Shown here: positions 38,464 through 48,525 of the stretch, piece after piece
Layout: every line of letters starts with the position of its first letter
How positions within the stretch are numbered: position 1 is the stretch's first letter
Source of the DNA: Ectopseudomonas composti
GTDB lineage: Bacteria > Pseudomonadota > Gammaproteobacteria > Pseudomonadales > Pseudomonadaceae
Assembly: GCF_001567565.1 (NCBI RefSeq)
Contig: NZ_LSSW01000006.1
Coordinates: forward strand, 1-64,000
DNA: 64,000 bases
Reading direction: 5' to 3'
Program-made: the position numbers and the translations under genes
The notes under the pieces: generated by a model
Seen by the model: only the letters and a program-made list of their open reading frames with translations
What the model was told of the DNA's origin: nothing
The model's database searches: none

Positions 38464-38474
38464 TTAGGGGTATG

Positions 38475-39296
38475 TCAGTAACCCTTGACGCTGTAATCCA
38501 CTTCGAAATGGATGCCGGTGACGCGTGATACCCCGGTGTCCAGGCTGCCGTCGGCATGCAGGCGTAGCCAGCGGTAGCCAGGCGCTTCGCTGCCGACCTG
38601 GAAATCCTCGCTGCCCGGTGCGAACTGTACGCAGGTCGAGGGCGAGGCGAGCAGACGCAGATTGCCGCGCATCTGGTCGAACTCCTGATGGATATGTCCC
38701 CAGAGCACGGCGCGCGCCTGCGGGTATCGGTCGAGGATGGCGAACAGGGCATCGGCGTTGCGCAAACCGATGGGTTCCATCCATTTGCAGCCGATTGACA
38801 CCGGATGGTGGTGCAGGCAGATCAGGTGATGGCGTTGCGGCGCCTCGCTCAGCGCACGCTCGAGCAACTCCAGCTGGCTGGCGGCGAGAAAGCCGGGGAC
38901 GGCGCCCGGGATCGAGGAGTCGAGCAGGATGATGCGCCAGGCCCCGAGGTCGATCACCGGCTCCAGCAGGTCACTGTCTTTGCTGGCGGCCTGCATCGGC
39001 GGGGTTTCATCGTGGTTGCCGGCCAGCCAGCGCGCCGGTGCATCGATGGCCGAGGTGAGTTGGCGAAAACGCTGATACGACGCGACGCTGCCGTCCTGGG
39101 ACAGGTCGCCCGTGGCCAGGATCAGGTCGATCTGCGGCTGCTCCTGCTGCACCCGCTCGATCACTCGCTGCAGGCTGTCGCAGGTATCCATGCCCAGCAG
39201 CTTGCCGTCCGCTTCGGCGAACAGATGACTGTCGGACAACTGCACCAGCAGAGCCGAGGAATCAGTGGGTGGGGTGGGCAGGCTCGGCAAGACCAT
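38475..39296 (-). CDS. cpdA: 3',5'-cyclic-AMP phosphodiesterase
   Basis: CpdA hydrolyses cAMP and so limits Vfr/CRP signalling. This 273-residue class III phosphodiesterase carries the full metallophosphatase set: SDSHLF (Asp 22, His 24), TGDLSQDGS (Asp 64), AGNHDE (Asn 94), a CLHHHPVSIG His cluster and GHIHQEF near the end. The first residues match E. coli numbering. It is upstream of yqiA and parE on the same strand, 61 bp away. It is preceded by a 140-bp gap before the DUF1249 gene. Confidence 0.93.
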   Translation of the reverse strand: MVLPSLPTPPTDSSALLVQLSDSHLFAEADGKLLGMDTCDSLQRVIERVQQEQPQIDLILATGDLSQDGSVASYQRFRQLTSAIDAPARWLAGNHDETPPMQAASKDSDLLEPVIDLGAWRIILLDSSIPGAVPGFLAASQLELLERALSEAPQRHHLICLHHHPVSIGCKWMEPIGLRNADALFAILDRYPQARAVLWGHIHQEFDQMRGNLRLLASPSTCVQFAPGSEDFQVGSEAPGYRWLRLHADGSLDTGVSRVTGIHFEVDYSVKGY

Positions 39297-39436
39297 CTCC
39301 TAAGGCATTATCGAGTGGATTATGGTGGTTGCTGCCACAAAGGGAAAACCTGGGAAGCAGACGTAGATCACAGAAATTGGCACGACCTCGCACTATCGGC
39401 CGGCCGGGGGAAAGCTTGATCGCGAGGTGGCGGGTC

Positions 39437-39883
39437 CTACATCACTGGCTGTGATTCATGGCCGCAGGCCAGGCAATGACTCAGCCACTCACCGAGAAAC
39501 AGGTTGAGCTGGCTCTTTTCATCCGGCTGGTGCATCGCCGCATTGGGGTATGGGTAGCGGATGTGCAGGCGTCGCGCGTTTTCCGCGCTGACCACCTCGG
39601 CCATGCGCGCATCGTGATACACCCGTACCTGTAGTTGCGGCACCGGCAGCCAGGGCAGGCTGTGTTCCTGGCGCACGCACAGGGTGGTGGTATAGGGGCA
39701 GCTTTCCAGCACTTCCAGCGCCAGAATGCCGAGCAGGTGCTCGCCCTGGCTCAGGGCTACGCGACGGCTTTGCGTATGCTCGCGCATCTCTGGCAGCAAG
39801 CGCATCAGGCGTGCGTAGTTGGCCTCGCAAGCTGCTTGCAGCTCGACCAGGTCGACCCGATAGCGCTCACGCAGCAGATTCAC
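39437..39883 (-). CDS. DUF1249 family protein (YqiB-like)
   Basis: This 148-residue cytoplasmic protein of unknown function belongs to the DUF1249/YqiB family, found next to nudF in many gammaproteobacteria. Conserved features visible are YRVDLVELQAACEANYARLM near the start, CPYTTTLCVRQEH, LQVRVYHDARMAEVVS and YPYPNAAMHQPDEKSQLN. I chose the GTG at 39883. It lies 8 bp after GAGGA and overlaps the nudF stop as GTGA; the ATG at 39925 is inside nudF with no ribosome site. Coupling with nudF and cpdA suggests a nucleotide-metabolism context, but no function is known. Confidence 0.85.
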   Translation of the reverse strand: MNLLRERYRVDLVELQAACEANYARLMRLLPEMREHTQSRRVALSQGEHLLGILALEVLESCPYTTTLCVRQEHSLPWLPVPQLQVRVYHDARMAEVVSAENARRLHIRYPYPNAAMHQPDEKSQLNLFLGEWLSHCLACGHESQPVM

Positions 39884-40485
39884 GACCACATTCCTCGCAC
39901 TTCGTCGCGGTTCAGCGCCAGCCATTGCAGGGCGATGATGCTGGCAGCGTTGTCGATGCGTCCGTCGCGCACGGCGGACAGCGCATCTTCCAGCGCCATC
40001 ACCTGAACACGGATGTCCTCGCCCTCCTCGGGCAGGCCGTGCACACCGCCGGCGCCTTCACTGCTGCAGCGCCCGACGAACAGATGCACGCGCTCGTCCG
40101 AACCGCCTGGTGAAGGGTAGTACTGAGTGATTGGCCACAGTGACGTCAGGGACAGATCAGCTTCCTCGATGGCCTCGCGCCGCGCGACCTCCTCGGGTTC
40201 CTCGTCCTTGTCGATCAAACCGGCAACCAGTTCCAGCAGCCAGGGGTTGCTGCTCTTGTCCATGGCGCCGACACGAAACTGCTCGATCAGCACCACTTCG
40301 TCGCGCTGCGGATCGTACGGCAGCACGCATACGGCATCGTGACGCACGAACAGCTCGCGGGTCAGTTGCGGGCCCATGTTGCCGGCGAACTGGCGATGGC
40401 GCAGCTTGATCCGGTCGAGCTTGTAGAAGCCGCGAAAGCAGTTCTCGCGCTCGATGATGTCGATGTCGTTCTTGTCCATGGTCAC
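39880..40485 (-). CDS. nudF: ADP-ribose pyrophosphatase (Nudix)
   Basis: NudF splits ADP-ribose into AMP and ribose 5-phosphate. The 201-residue protein carries a Nudix box beginning GLIDKDEEPEEVARREAIEE (residue 89 on). It keeps G, E and REAIEE, but the final Gly of the consensus is Asp (residue 110). RDEVVLIEQFRVGAM upstream and PSPGGSDERVHLFVG downstream are typical of ADP-ribose pyrophosphatases. It overlaps the DUF1249 gene by 4 bp. Upstream is the 140-bp palindromic repeat and thiC. It is probably active, since the Glu residues that bind Mg are intact. Confidence 0.9.
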   Translation of the reverse strand: MTMDKNDIDIIERENCFRGFYKLDRIKLRHRQFAGNMGPQLTRELFVRHDAVCVLPYDPQRDEVVLIEQFRVGAMDKSSNPWLLELVAGLIDKDEEPEEVARREAIEEADLSLTSLWPITQYYPSPGGSDERVHLFVGRCSSEGAGGVHGLPEEGEDIRVQVMALEDALSAVRDGRIDNAASIIALQWLALNRDEVRGMWS

Positions 40486-40511
40486 TCCAGATGGTCGTAA
40501 CGGGCCAAGCT

Positions 40512-40651
40512 CAGACTGTGTGAAAACTACTGCGCTCGCTCATGCTGCGTTAAAAAACGGCTCAAAGTACTCATTTACAGCTCGTAAACTGCGCCTTTTC
40601 GCCGTTTTTTGCCTTGCCTGACCTTCGCTCGCTACGTTTTCACACGGTCTG
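40512..40651. repeat. 140-bp MITE-like palindrome
   Basis: The terminal arms CAGACTGTGTGAAAAC (40512-40527) and GTTTTCACACGGTCTG (40636-40651) form a 16-bp inverted repeat with one mismatch. Inner pairs share the same centre near 40581: AAAAAACGGC (40552-40561) with GCCGTTTTTT (40601-40610), and TTTAC (40574-40578) with GTAAA (40584-40588). The element is non-coding, lies between the nudF start and the thiC stop, and looks like a miniature inverted-repeat element or a large REP-type hairpin. No clear target-site duplication was found. Confidence 0.75.
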
Positions 40652-40717
40652 ATGCGGCCCGTTACCCGTCACACTAGCGAGCATAGCGCTGCCAGATCAA
40701 GCTTCCATGACGGTCTG

Positions 40718-42814
<2,097 letters not shown>

Positions 42815-42823
42815 AACTCGGCC

Positions 42824-42853
42824 AGTCTAAACAAGCTGGTGGCAGAAAACCAA
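42824..42853 (-). promoter_or_regulatory. Candidate thiC sigma-70 promoter
   Basis: On the minus strand TTGGTT (complement of 42848-42853) and TAGACT (complement of 42824-42829) are separated by 18 bp. This places transcription start near 42817, just before the riboswitch. The -35 box is weak. Confidence 0.4.
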
Positions 42854-43042
42854 CTCGGCGGTCAATAAATTCCGACCCGCGCGTCGGAAAACGACTGCGG
42901 GCACTGCTGATGGCCGATTGTTCCCGACGAGCAACATAGCTTGCCGCCAGCTAGACTGATGCGGTCCATGGCACGCTTGACCCTCGCCTGCGGCGAGCCG
43001 TAGCCTTGCTGATTACCGCCTATTCAAGGATCGATATCCATC
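42854..43042. other. Gap between thiC promoter and opmH
   Basis: The thiC-opmH gap is 429 bp in all. Besides the riboswitch and its leader, this remaining part holds a small CCGACGCGCGGGTCGG-type inverted pair near 42874-42889 and, presumably, the opmH promoter. I see no convincing open frame in it. Confidence 0.5.
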
Positions 43043-44485
43043 ATGTTGCGCAGACTTTCCCTGGCAATCGCCGTGGCCGCCGCTTCGGTGGGCCTGGTTC
43101 AGGCCGAAGAGGCCCCGCTGTCGAGCAAGACCGACCTGGTCACCGTGTATCAGGAAGCGGCGCAGAACAATGCCGACATCGCCGCCGCGCGCGCCGACTA
43201 TCAGGCTCGCCGCGAAGTGGTACCGCAGGCGCGTGCCGGCTTGCTGCCCAACCTGTCGGCTGGCGCCAACTACGGCGACACGCGCACTGAAGTCGATTCT
43301 CCCAGCGCCGCCCTCTCGCGCAGCGGCCTGGTGTATCAGGCCAATCTCAGCCAGCCGCTGTTCCGCGCCGATCGCTGGTTCCAGTTGCAGGCGGCCGAGG
43401 CCACCAGCGAGCAGGCCGCGCTGGAGCTGTCCGCCACCGAGCAGAACCTGATCCTGCAGAGCGCCGAAACCTACTTCGCCGTGCTGCGCGCCCAGGACAA
43501 CCTGGCCTCGACCAAGGCCGAAGAAGCGGCATTCAAGCGCCAGCTGGATCAGGCCAACGAGCGTTTCGATGTGGGGCTGTCCGACAAGACCGATGTGCTC
43601 GAAGCCCAGGCCGGTTTCGATACGGCCCGGGCCAACCGCCTGCTGGCCAAGCGCGCGGTGGATGATGCCTTCGAAGCCCTGGTGGCCTTGACCAATCGTG
43701 ATCACCTGGCGGTCGAGGGGATCGTTCACACCTTGCCGGTGCTGGCACCGACGCCCAATGACGCCAAGTCCTGGGTCGACACTGCCGCCACACAGAATCT
43801 CAACCTGCAAGCCAGCCTGTACGCGGTAAACGCTGCCGAAGAAAACCTGCGTCAGCGCAAGGCCGGTCATGCGCCGACCCTCGATGCGGTGGCCAGCTAC
43901 CAGAAGGGCGACAACGACAGCCTGGGCTTCACCAACTCCGGTGCGTTCGGCGCTCCGCGCTACAGTGGCGACGTTTCGCAGCGCACCATCGGCCTGCAAT
44001 TGAACATCCCGCTGTACAGCGGCGGCCTGACCAGCTCGCAGGTGCGCGAGGCTTATCAGCGTCTCGGCCAGACCGAGCAACTGCGCGAGAGCCTGCGCCG
44101 CCAAGTGGTGCAGAACACCCGCAACCTGTTCCGCGCGGTGAACACCGATGTGGAAACCGTGCAGGCGCGCAAGCAGTCGATCATCTCCAACCAGAGCGCC
44201 CTGGAAGCCACGGAAATCGGCTACCAGGTCGGCACCCGCAACATCGTCGACGTGCTCGATGCGCAGCGTCAGCTGTACAGCGCCGTGCGCAATTACAACG
44301 ATGCGCGCTACGACTACATCCTCAACAACCTGCGCCTGAAGCAGGCTGCCGGCACGCTCAGCCCGGCCGATCTGGATGCGCTGGGCAGCTTCCTCAAGCC
44401 GGACTACAACCCGGACAAGGACTTCCTGCCACCGGATCTGGCTTCCGCCGCCGAAGAGCGTCTGAAGAACAATCAGGACTATTGA
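43043..44485 (+). CDS. opmH: TolC-family outer membrane efflux protein
   Basis: This 480-residue TolC-type outer-membrane channel works with inner-membrane pumps or type I secretion systems. The signal peptide ends near residue 21 (GLVQA). Two repeats of the OEP domain are visible, with LVTVYQEAAQNNADIAAARA, the strand pair VPQARAGLLPNLSAG, and the second half LNIPLYSGGLTSSQVREAY and EIGYQVGTRNIVDVLDAQ. The C-terminal tail is short and charged. In P. aeruginosa opmH lies next to thiC, as here. No pump genes adjoin it, so it is probably shared among several systems. A terminator follows. Confidence 0.92.
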   Translation: MLRRLSLAIAVAAASVGLVQAEEAPLSSKTDLVTVYQEAAQNNADIAAARADYQARREVVPQARAGLLPNLSAGANYGDTRTEVDSPSAALSRSGLVYQANLSQPLFRADRWFQLQAAEATSEQAALELSATEQNLILQSAETYFAVLRAQDNLASTKAEEAAFKRQLDQANERFDVGLSDKTDVLEAQAGFDTARANRLLAKRAVDDAFEALVALTNRDHLAVEGIVHTLPVLAPTPNDAKSWVDTAATQNLNLQASLYAVNAAEENLRQRKAGHAPTLDAVASYQKGDNDSLGFTNSGAFGAPRYSGDVSQRTIGLQLNIPLYSGGLTSSQVREAYQRLGQTEQLRESLRRQVVQNTRNLFRAVNTDVETVQARKQSIISNQSALEATEIGYQVGTRNIVDVLDAQRQLYSAVRNYNDARYDYILNNLRLKQAAGTLSPADLDALGSFLKPDYNPDKDFLPPDLASAAEERLKNNQDY

Positions 44486-44498
44486 GAGCCCGATACGC

Positions 44499-44524
44499 AA
44501 AAGCCCGACGTCAGTCGGGCTTTT
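44499..44524. terminator. Intrinsic terminator after opmH
   Basis: The stem AGCCCGAC (44502-44509), loop GTCA and GTCGGGCT (44514-44521) is followed by a T-run (44521-44524), with A residues upstream. It suits opmH transcription and could also work in the other direction. Confidence 0.88.
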
Positions 44525-44569
44525 GCTTTCAGGTGCGGCAACTCCGAGATGCAGGGTGATCGAGCCGTC

Positions 44570-44634
44570 GTAGCCCGGATGCAATCCGGGACAAGCGCCA
44601 TGCTGCAATATCCCCCGGATTGCATCCGGGCTAC
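44570..44634. repeat. REP-type nested palindrome
   Basis: A 21-bp sequence starting GTAGCCCGGATGCAATCCGG (44570-44590) is repeated as its exact reverse complement at 44614-44634, with a 23-bp spacer. Each copy is itself a palindrome, CCCGGAT-GCA-ATCCGGG. The right copy supplies the waaA stop codon. This form is a known kind of Pseudomonas REP sequence, associated elsewhere with RAYT transposases; none is present here. Confidence 0.8.
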
Positions 44635-45896
44635 AGAAGCCGCTGCAGCCCTGTCAGCAGCCGCTCCAGCGCGCCCTGGTTGGCCTTGAGCACGCTCAGG
44701 CCGGCCTGACTCATGCTTCGCATCTCGCTCGGCTCGTTGAGCAATGTGGCAACCCTGTCCGCCAACTGTACGGCGTCCGCCACTTCGCTCAGGGCGCCGG
44801 CTTCGCGCAGCTGTGCGGCGATCTCGAGGAAGTTGAACAGGTGCGGCCCGCTCAGTACCGGCTTGCCCAGGGCTGCGGGTTCGAGGAGGTTGTGCCCGCC
44901 GTTGGCCACCAGGCTGCCGCCGACGAAGGCGATATCCGCCAGCGCATAGAGAAACAGCAGCTCGCCCATGGTGTCGCCCAGCAGCACCTGGTCGCTGGCT
45001 TGCACCGTTTCAGCCGTGGAGCGGCGACGCGTCGTCAGGCCCTGAGCGAGGCACAGCTCATGGACCGAGTTGAAGCGTTCAGGGTGGCGCGGCACCAGGA
45101 TCAGCAGCGCGTCAGATCGTGTTGCCAGCAACTGGCGATGGGCGGCGAGGACGATCTCGTCTTCGCCAGCGTGAGTGCTGGCGGCGATCCACACCGGGCG
45201 TTGTTCGGCCTGCCACTGACGGCGTAGCTCGGCGGCGCGTTGCAGCAGCTCGTCATCGATCTTCAGGTCGAACTTGATCGAGCCGGTGACTTCCACGCAG
45301 CCCGGGCGAGCACCGAGGTCGAGAAAGCGCCGTGCCTCGGCCTGGGTCTGTACCGCAATCAGCGACAGTTCGGCGAGCATCGGTGCGGTGAGCTTGGTGA
45401 AACGCGCGTAGCCGCGTGCCGAGCGTTCGGAGAGGCGTGCATTGGCCAGGGCTACCGGGATGCCGCGTTTGGTGCACTGGTGGATATGGTTCGGCCACAG
45501 CTCGGTTTCCATCACCACGGCCAGGCGCGGTCTTGCGCGATCGAGAAAGCGTGCCGCGGCCCAGGGCAGGTCGTAAGGCAGGTAGCAGTGCTGCACGCTG
45601 TCGCCGAACAGGGCCTGGATGCGCTCGGAGCCGGTCGGCGTCATGCAGGTGACGGTGATCGGCAGGTCGGGATGGCGCGCCTGCAGGGCGCGGATCATAG
45701 GCGCGGCGGCGATGCTTTCACCCACCGACACGGCATGCACCCAGATGCCGCCAGGTTTCATCGGCGGCAGGGCGAAGGAGAAGCGCTCCTTGATACGGCG
45801 CGCATAAGCCGGCGCCTTGCGGGCGCGCAGCGCCAGGCGCAGGGCGATCAGGGGCAGGGCCAGGTGCAGCAGGAGGGTGTAGAGGTGTCTGTTCAT
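44631..45896 (-). CDS. waaA: Kdo transferase (3-deoxy-D-manno-octulosonic acid transferase)
   Basis: WaaA adds Kdo residues to lipid A at the inner membrane. This 421-residue GT30 enzyme has an N-terminal membrane anchor (LLLHLALPLIALRLAL), then the active-site HAVSVGESIAAAP (Glu 60) and METELWPNHIH. The C-terminal donor domain has GGSLVANGGHNLLEPAALGK. I chose ATG 45896; the longer frame from 46205 runs into the LysR gene and starts with non-family sequence. Its stop codon TAG lies inside a REP arm at 44631-44634. The LysR gene is just upstream on the same strand. Confidence 0.93.
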   Translation of the reverse strand: MNRHLYTLLLHLALPLIALRLALRARKAPAYARRIKERFSFALPPMKPGGIWVHAVSVGESIAAAPMIRALQARHPDLPITVTCMTPTGSERIQALFGDSVQHCYLPYDLPWAAARFLDRARPRLAVVMETELWPNHIHQCTKRGIPVALANARLSERSARGYARFTKLTAPMLAELSLIAVQTQAEARRFLDLGARPGCVEVTGSIKFDLKIDDELLQRAAELRRQWQAEQRPVWIAASTHAGEDEIVLAAHRQLLATRSDALLILVPRHPERFNSVHELCLAQGLTTRRRSTAETVQASDQVLLGDTMGELLFLYALADIAFVGGSLVANGGHNLLEPAALGKPVLSGPHLFNFLEIAAQLREAGALSEVADAVQLADRVATLLNEPSEMRSMSQAGLSVLKANQGALERLLTGLQRLL

Positions 45897-45939
45897 GGGG
45901 GCGCAGCTTATCGCTGCCGGCCGGGTGCTGGAAGGGCGA

Positions 45940-46827
45940 TCATGCCGGTGGCCGCAACAGCTCGCGTGCCAGGCAGTCCGCCAGCCAGTTGGCGGCGGGG
46001 CCGAGCGCGCCGTCGCGGCGGCGGACCAGTTCCACCACCAGCGGCAACGGCGCCCAATCGCTGCGCAGTTCCTGAAGGTGGCCCTGGTAGGTCGGATACT
46101 GCGCCACGTGACGTGGCAGCCAGGCCCAGCCAAGACCGCGAACCACCAGCTCGGCCATCGCGTAGAAACTGTCGGCGCGCCACACCAGCGGACTGATCTG
46201 TTCACCGCCGGGGTAGTGGCTGTCCTGCGGCGTCATCAGCAGTTGGCGGTGTTCGGCCAGGTCGCGGCGCTCCACACTGTCGAGGCCCGCCAGTGGGTGT
46301 TGCGGGCTGCACACCGTGACCATCTCGATGGTGCCCAGGCGTTGGCTTTCCAGCTCGCGGGGCATCAGCTCGTGATGAAACAGTAGGCCGAGGTCCGCCT
46401 GGCGCTGCAGCAGCTTGCGCGCCACGTCGCCCTGTGCGCCGCTGGAGAGCTGGACTTCGAGCAGGGGAAAGGCCTCGGCCAGTGCCTCCAGGCTGGCCAG
46501 TACCGGCTGGTAGGGCATGGCCTCGTCCTGTGCCAGGCGCAGGCACGCCTCTTCGCCACGTGCCAGGCCAAGCGCGCGGCCGTCCAGTCGCTCACACTGC
46601 TGCAAGACGCTGCGGGCCTGTTCCAGCAGCGCGGCGCCTGCCTCGGTCAGGCGCGGCTGGCGCCCGCTGCTGCGTTCGAAGAGGGTAACGCCGAGATCGC
46701 TTTCGAGCAGGGCGATGGCGGTGCTGACGGCCGATTGCGCGCGGCCGATTTGCCTGGCGGCGGCGGAAAAGGATCGGCTCTCGGCGGTGCGGACGAACAG
46801 TTGTAGCTGATCGAGATTCCAGTTCAT
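45940..46827 (-). CDS. LysR-family transcriptional regulator
   Basis: The 295-residue protein has a winged-helix DNA-binding domain at residues 1-60 (SFSAAARQIGRAQSAVSTAI), then a periplasmic-binding-like effector domain with GLLFHHELMPREL. It is divergent from the SMR efflux gene across an 89-bp gap, so it may regulate that gene and the following oxidoreductases. The effector is unknown. Confidence 0.9.
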   Translation of the reverse strand: MNWNLDQLQLFVRTAESRSFSAAARQIGRAQSAVSTAIALLESDLGVTLFERSSGRQPRLTEAGAALLEQARSVLQQCERLDGRALGLARGEEACLRLAQDEAMPYQPVLASLEALAEAFPLLEVQLSSGAQGDVARKLLQRQADLGLLFHHELMPRELESQRLGTIEMVTVCSPQHPLAGLDSVERRDLAEHRQLLMTPQDSHYPGGEQISPLVWRADSFYAMAELVVRGLGWAWLPRHVAQYPTYQGHLQELRSDWAPLPLVVELVRRRDGALGPAANWLADCLARELLRPPA

Positions 46828-46916
46828 GGCCGGCCTATATTCAAAACAGATAGGTAATGACTTTATCCCATCATGGAAGAACTTAGAATCGAGACCCTCT
46901 TTCAGGAGTCGCCATC

Positions 46917-47249
46917 ATGCCCGGATATCTCTATCTCGCCATTGCCATCGCGGCCGAAGTGGTCGCCACCACCTCGATGAAGGCTATCGACGGTTTCAGC
47001 AAGCCATTGCCGCTGTTGCTGGTGGTCGGCGGCTACGCGATCGCCTTCTGGATGCTGATTTTGGTGGTGCGGACCATTCCGGTGGGCATCGCCTACGCTA
47101 TTTGGGCGGGGCTGGGCATCGTCCTGGTCAGCCTCGCCGCGCTGGTCATCTACCAGCAGAAACTCGATCTACCGGCTGTGCTCGGTATGGGCCTGATCGT
47201 CAGTGGGGTGGTGGTGATCCAGCTGTTCTCCAACTCCACCGGGCACTGA
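46917..47249 (+). CDS. Small multidrug resistance (SMR) efflux protein
   Basis: This 110-residue protein has four membrane helices and is of EmrE type, exporting cationic drugs such as quaternary ammonium compounds in exchange for protons. The essential membrane Glu is at residue 14 (AIAIAAEVVATT), and YAIWAGLGIVL is the conserved second-half helix. A GGAG-type ribosome site lies upstream of the ATG. It is divergent from a LysR regulator and is 100 bp upstream of the FAD oxidoreductase gene. The homologue in the same gene order in P. aeruginosa is PA4990, from memory. Confidence 0.92.
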   Translation: MPGYLYLAIAIAAEVVATTSMKAIDGFSKPLPLLLVVGGYAIAFWMLILVVRTIPVGIAYAIWAGLGIVLVSLAALVIYQQKLDLPAVLGMGLIVSGVVVIQLFSNSTGH

Positions 47250-47349
47250 TGTCCGCGCCTGCCTGAAGCCGCTCGGTGCACCAGGTGCACCCGGCGGGGC
47301 TTGCCTGAAGCCGTTATACTGCGCGCCTGTTTTTCGCCGAGGCCCGTTC

Positions 47350-48525
47350 ATGTCCCAGTCTCTCAGCACCGATGTTCTGATCGTCGGCGGCGGTATCGCC
47401 GGCCTTTGGCTCAATGCGCGCCTGCGTCAGCAGGGCTTCGCTACCGTCTTGGTGGAGCGCGGCAGCCTGGGTGGCGGGCAGAGCCTGAAGTCGCAGGGCA
47501 TCATCCATGGTGGCGCCAAATATGCCTTGCATGGCGCGCTCACCGGCGCCTCCGAAGCCATCGCCGATATGCCGCGGCGCTGGCGCGAAGCGCTGGCCGG
47601 TAACGGCGAGCTGGATCTTTCCGGCGTGCGCATCCTGTCCGATGCCCACTACCTGTGGTCACCGGGCACCCTGGCCGGCAACCTCACCAGCTTCTTCGCC
47701 AGCAAGGCGGTGCGCGGCCGGGTCGATCAGGTCAAGGGTGAGCAGTTGCCGCCGGCGCTGCAGCATCCGAAGTTCAAGGGCAAGGTCTACCGACTCGCCG
47801 AACTGGTGCTCGATGTGCCGAGCCTGATCGCGCGCCTGGTCGAACTGGCTGGCGATGGTCTGCTCGCCGCTGAACGTATCGAAGCGCTGCAGGACAATGG
47901 CGAGCTGTGCGGGCTGATCGTCGACGGCCGCGAGATTCGTGCGCAGCGCGTGGTGCTCAGTGCCGGGGCCGGCAATGCCGAACTGCTCGCTGCCCTGGGC
48001 GTCGAGCAGCCCGCGCAGCAGCTGCGCCCGCTGCATATGGTGCTGGCCAAGGGGCCGGCACTGAAACCGCTGTATGCGCATTGCCTTGGCGGCGGATCTA
48101 AACCGCGAGTCACCGTTACCACTCATCCGGCCGCCGATGGCCAGTGGGTCTGGTACCTCGGCGGCGATCTGGCTGAGGCGGATGGCGTCGGCCGCGATGA
48201 GGCCGCGCAAATTCAGGCTGCGCAAAAGGAAATGGCCTCGCTGCTGCCCTGGGTCGATCAGAGCCAGACGCGCTGGGCGACACTGCGCGTCGACCGCGCC
48301 GAGCCTGCACAGTCGGGGCTGGTGCGCCCGGACAACGCCTTCCTCGCCGAGCAGCGGCGCCTGCTGGTGGGTTGGCCGACCAAGCTGGCGCTGGCGCCGG
48401 ACTTCGCCGACCGCGTACTGGCCACGCTGAAACGCGACAACGTGCAGCCGGCCGGGCATGCCGCGCTGCCTGAGCTGCCGCGCCCGGCGCTGGGGCAGCC
48501 GGTCTGGGAGGCGCTGTTGCCATGA
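47350..48525 (+). CDS. FAD-dependent oxidoreductase (DAO family)
   Basis: The 391-residue flavoprotein has a Rossmann FAD-binding motif, DVLIVGGGIAGLWLNARL (GxGxxG at residues 13-18). It also has the conserved SLGGGQSLKSQGIIHGGAKY near residue 40, where many DAO-family members place the FAD and substrate contacts. The middle has LSAGAGNAELL (residues 199-209) and the end is rich in proline. The aldo/keto reductase gene overlaps it by 4 bp. The substrate is unknown; an amino-acid or amine oxidase is possible. Confidence 0.85.
   Translation: MSQSLSTDVLIVGGGIAGLWLNARLRQQGFATVLVERGSLGGGQSLKSQGIIHGGAKYALHGALTGASEAIADMPRRWREALAGNGELDLSGVRILSDAHYLWSPGTLAGNLTSFFASKAVRGRVDQVKGEQLPPALQHPKFKGKVYRLAELVLDVPSLIARLVELAGDGLLAAERIEALQDNGELCGLIVDGREIRAQRVVLSAGAGNAELLAALGVEQPAQQLRPLHMVLAKGPALKPLYAHCLGGGSKPRVTVTTHPAADGQWVWYLGGDLAEADGVGRDEAAQIQAAQKEMASLLPWVDQSQTRWATLRVDRAEPAQSGLVRPDNAFLAEQRRLLVGWPTKLALAPDFADRVLATLKRDNVQPAGHAALPELPRPALGQPVWEALLP

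Noticed and set aside
45897..46205. N-terminal extension of waaA
   Set aside because: The added residues are antisense-like Arg/Trp-rich and overlap the LysR gene; ATG 45896 gives the conserved WaaA start.
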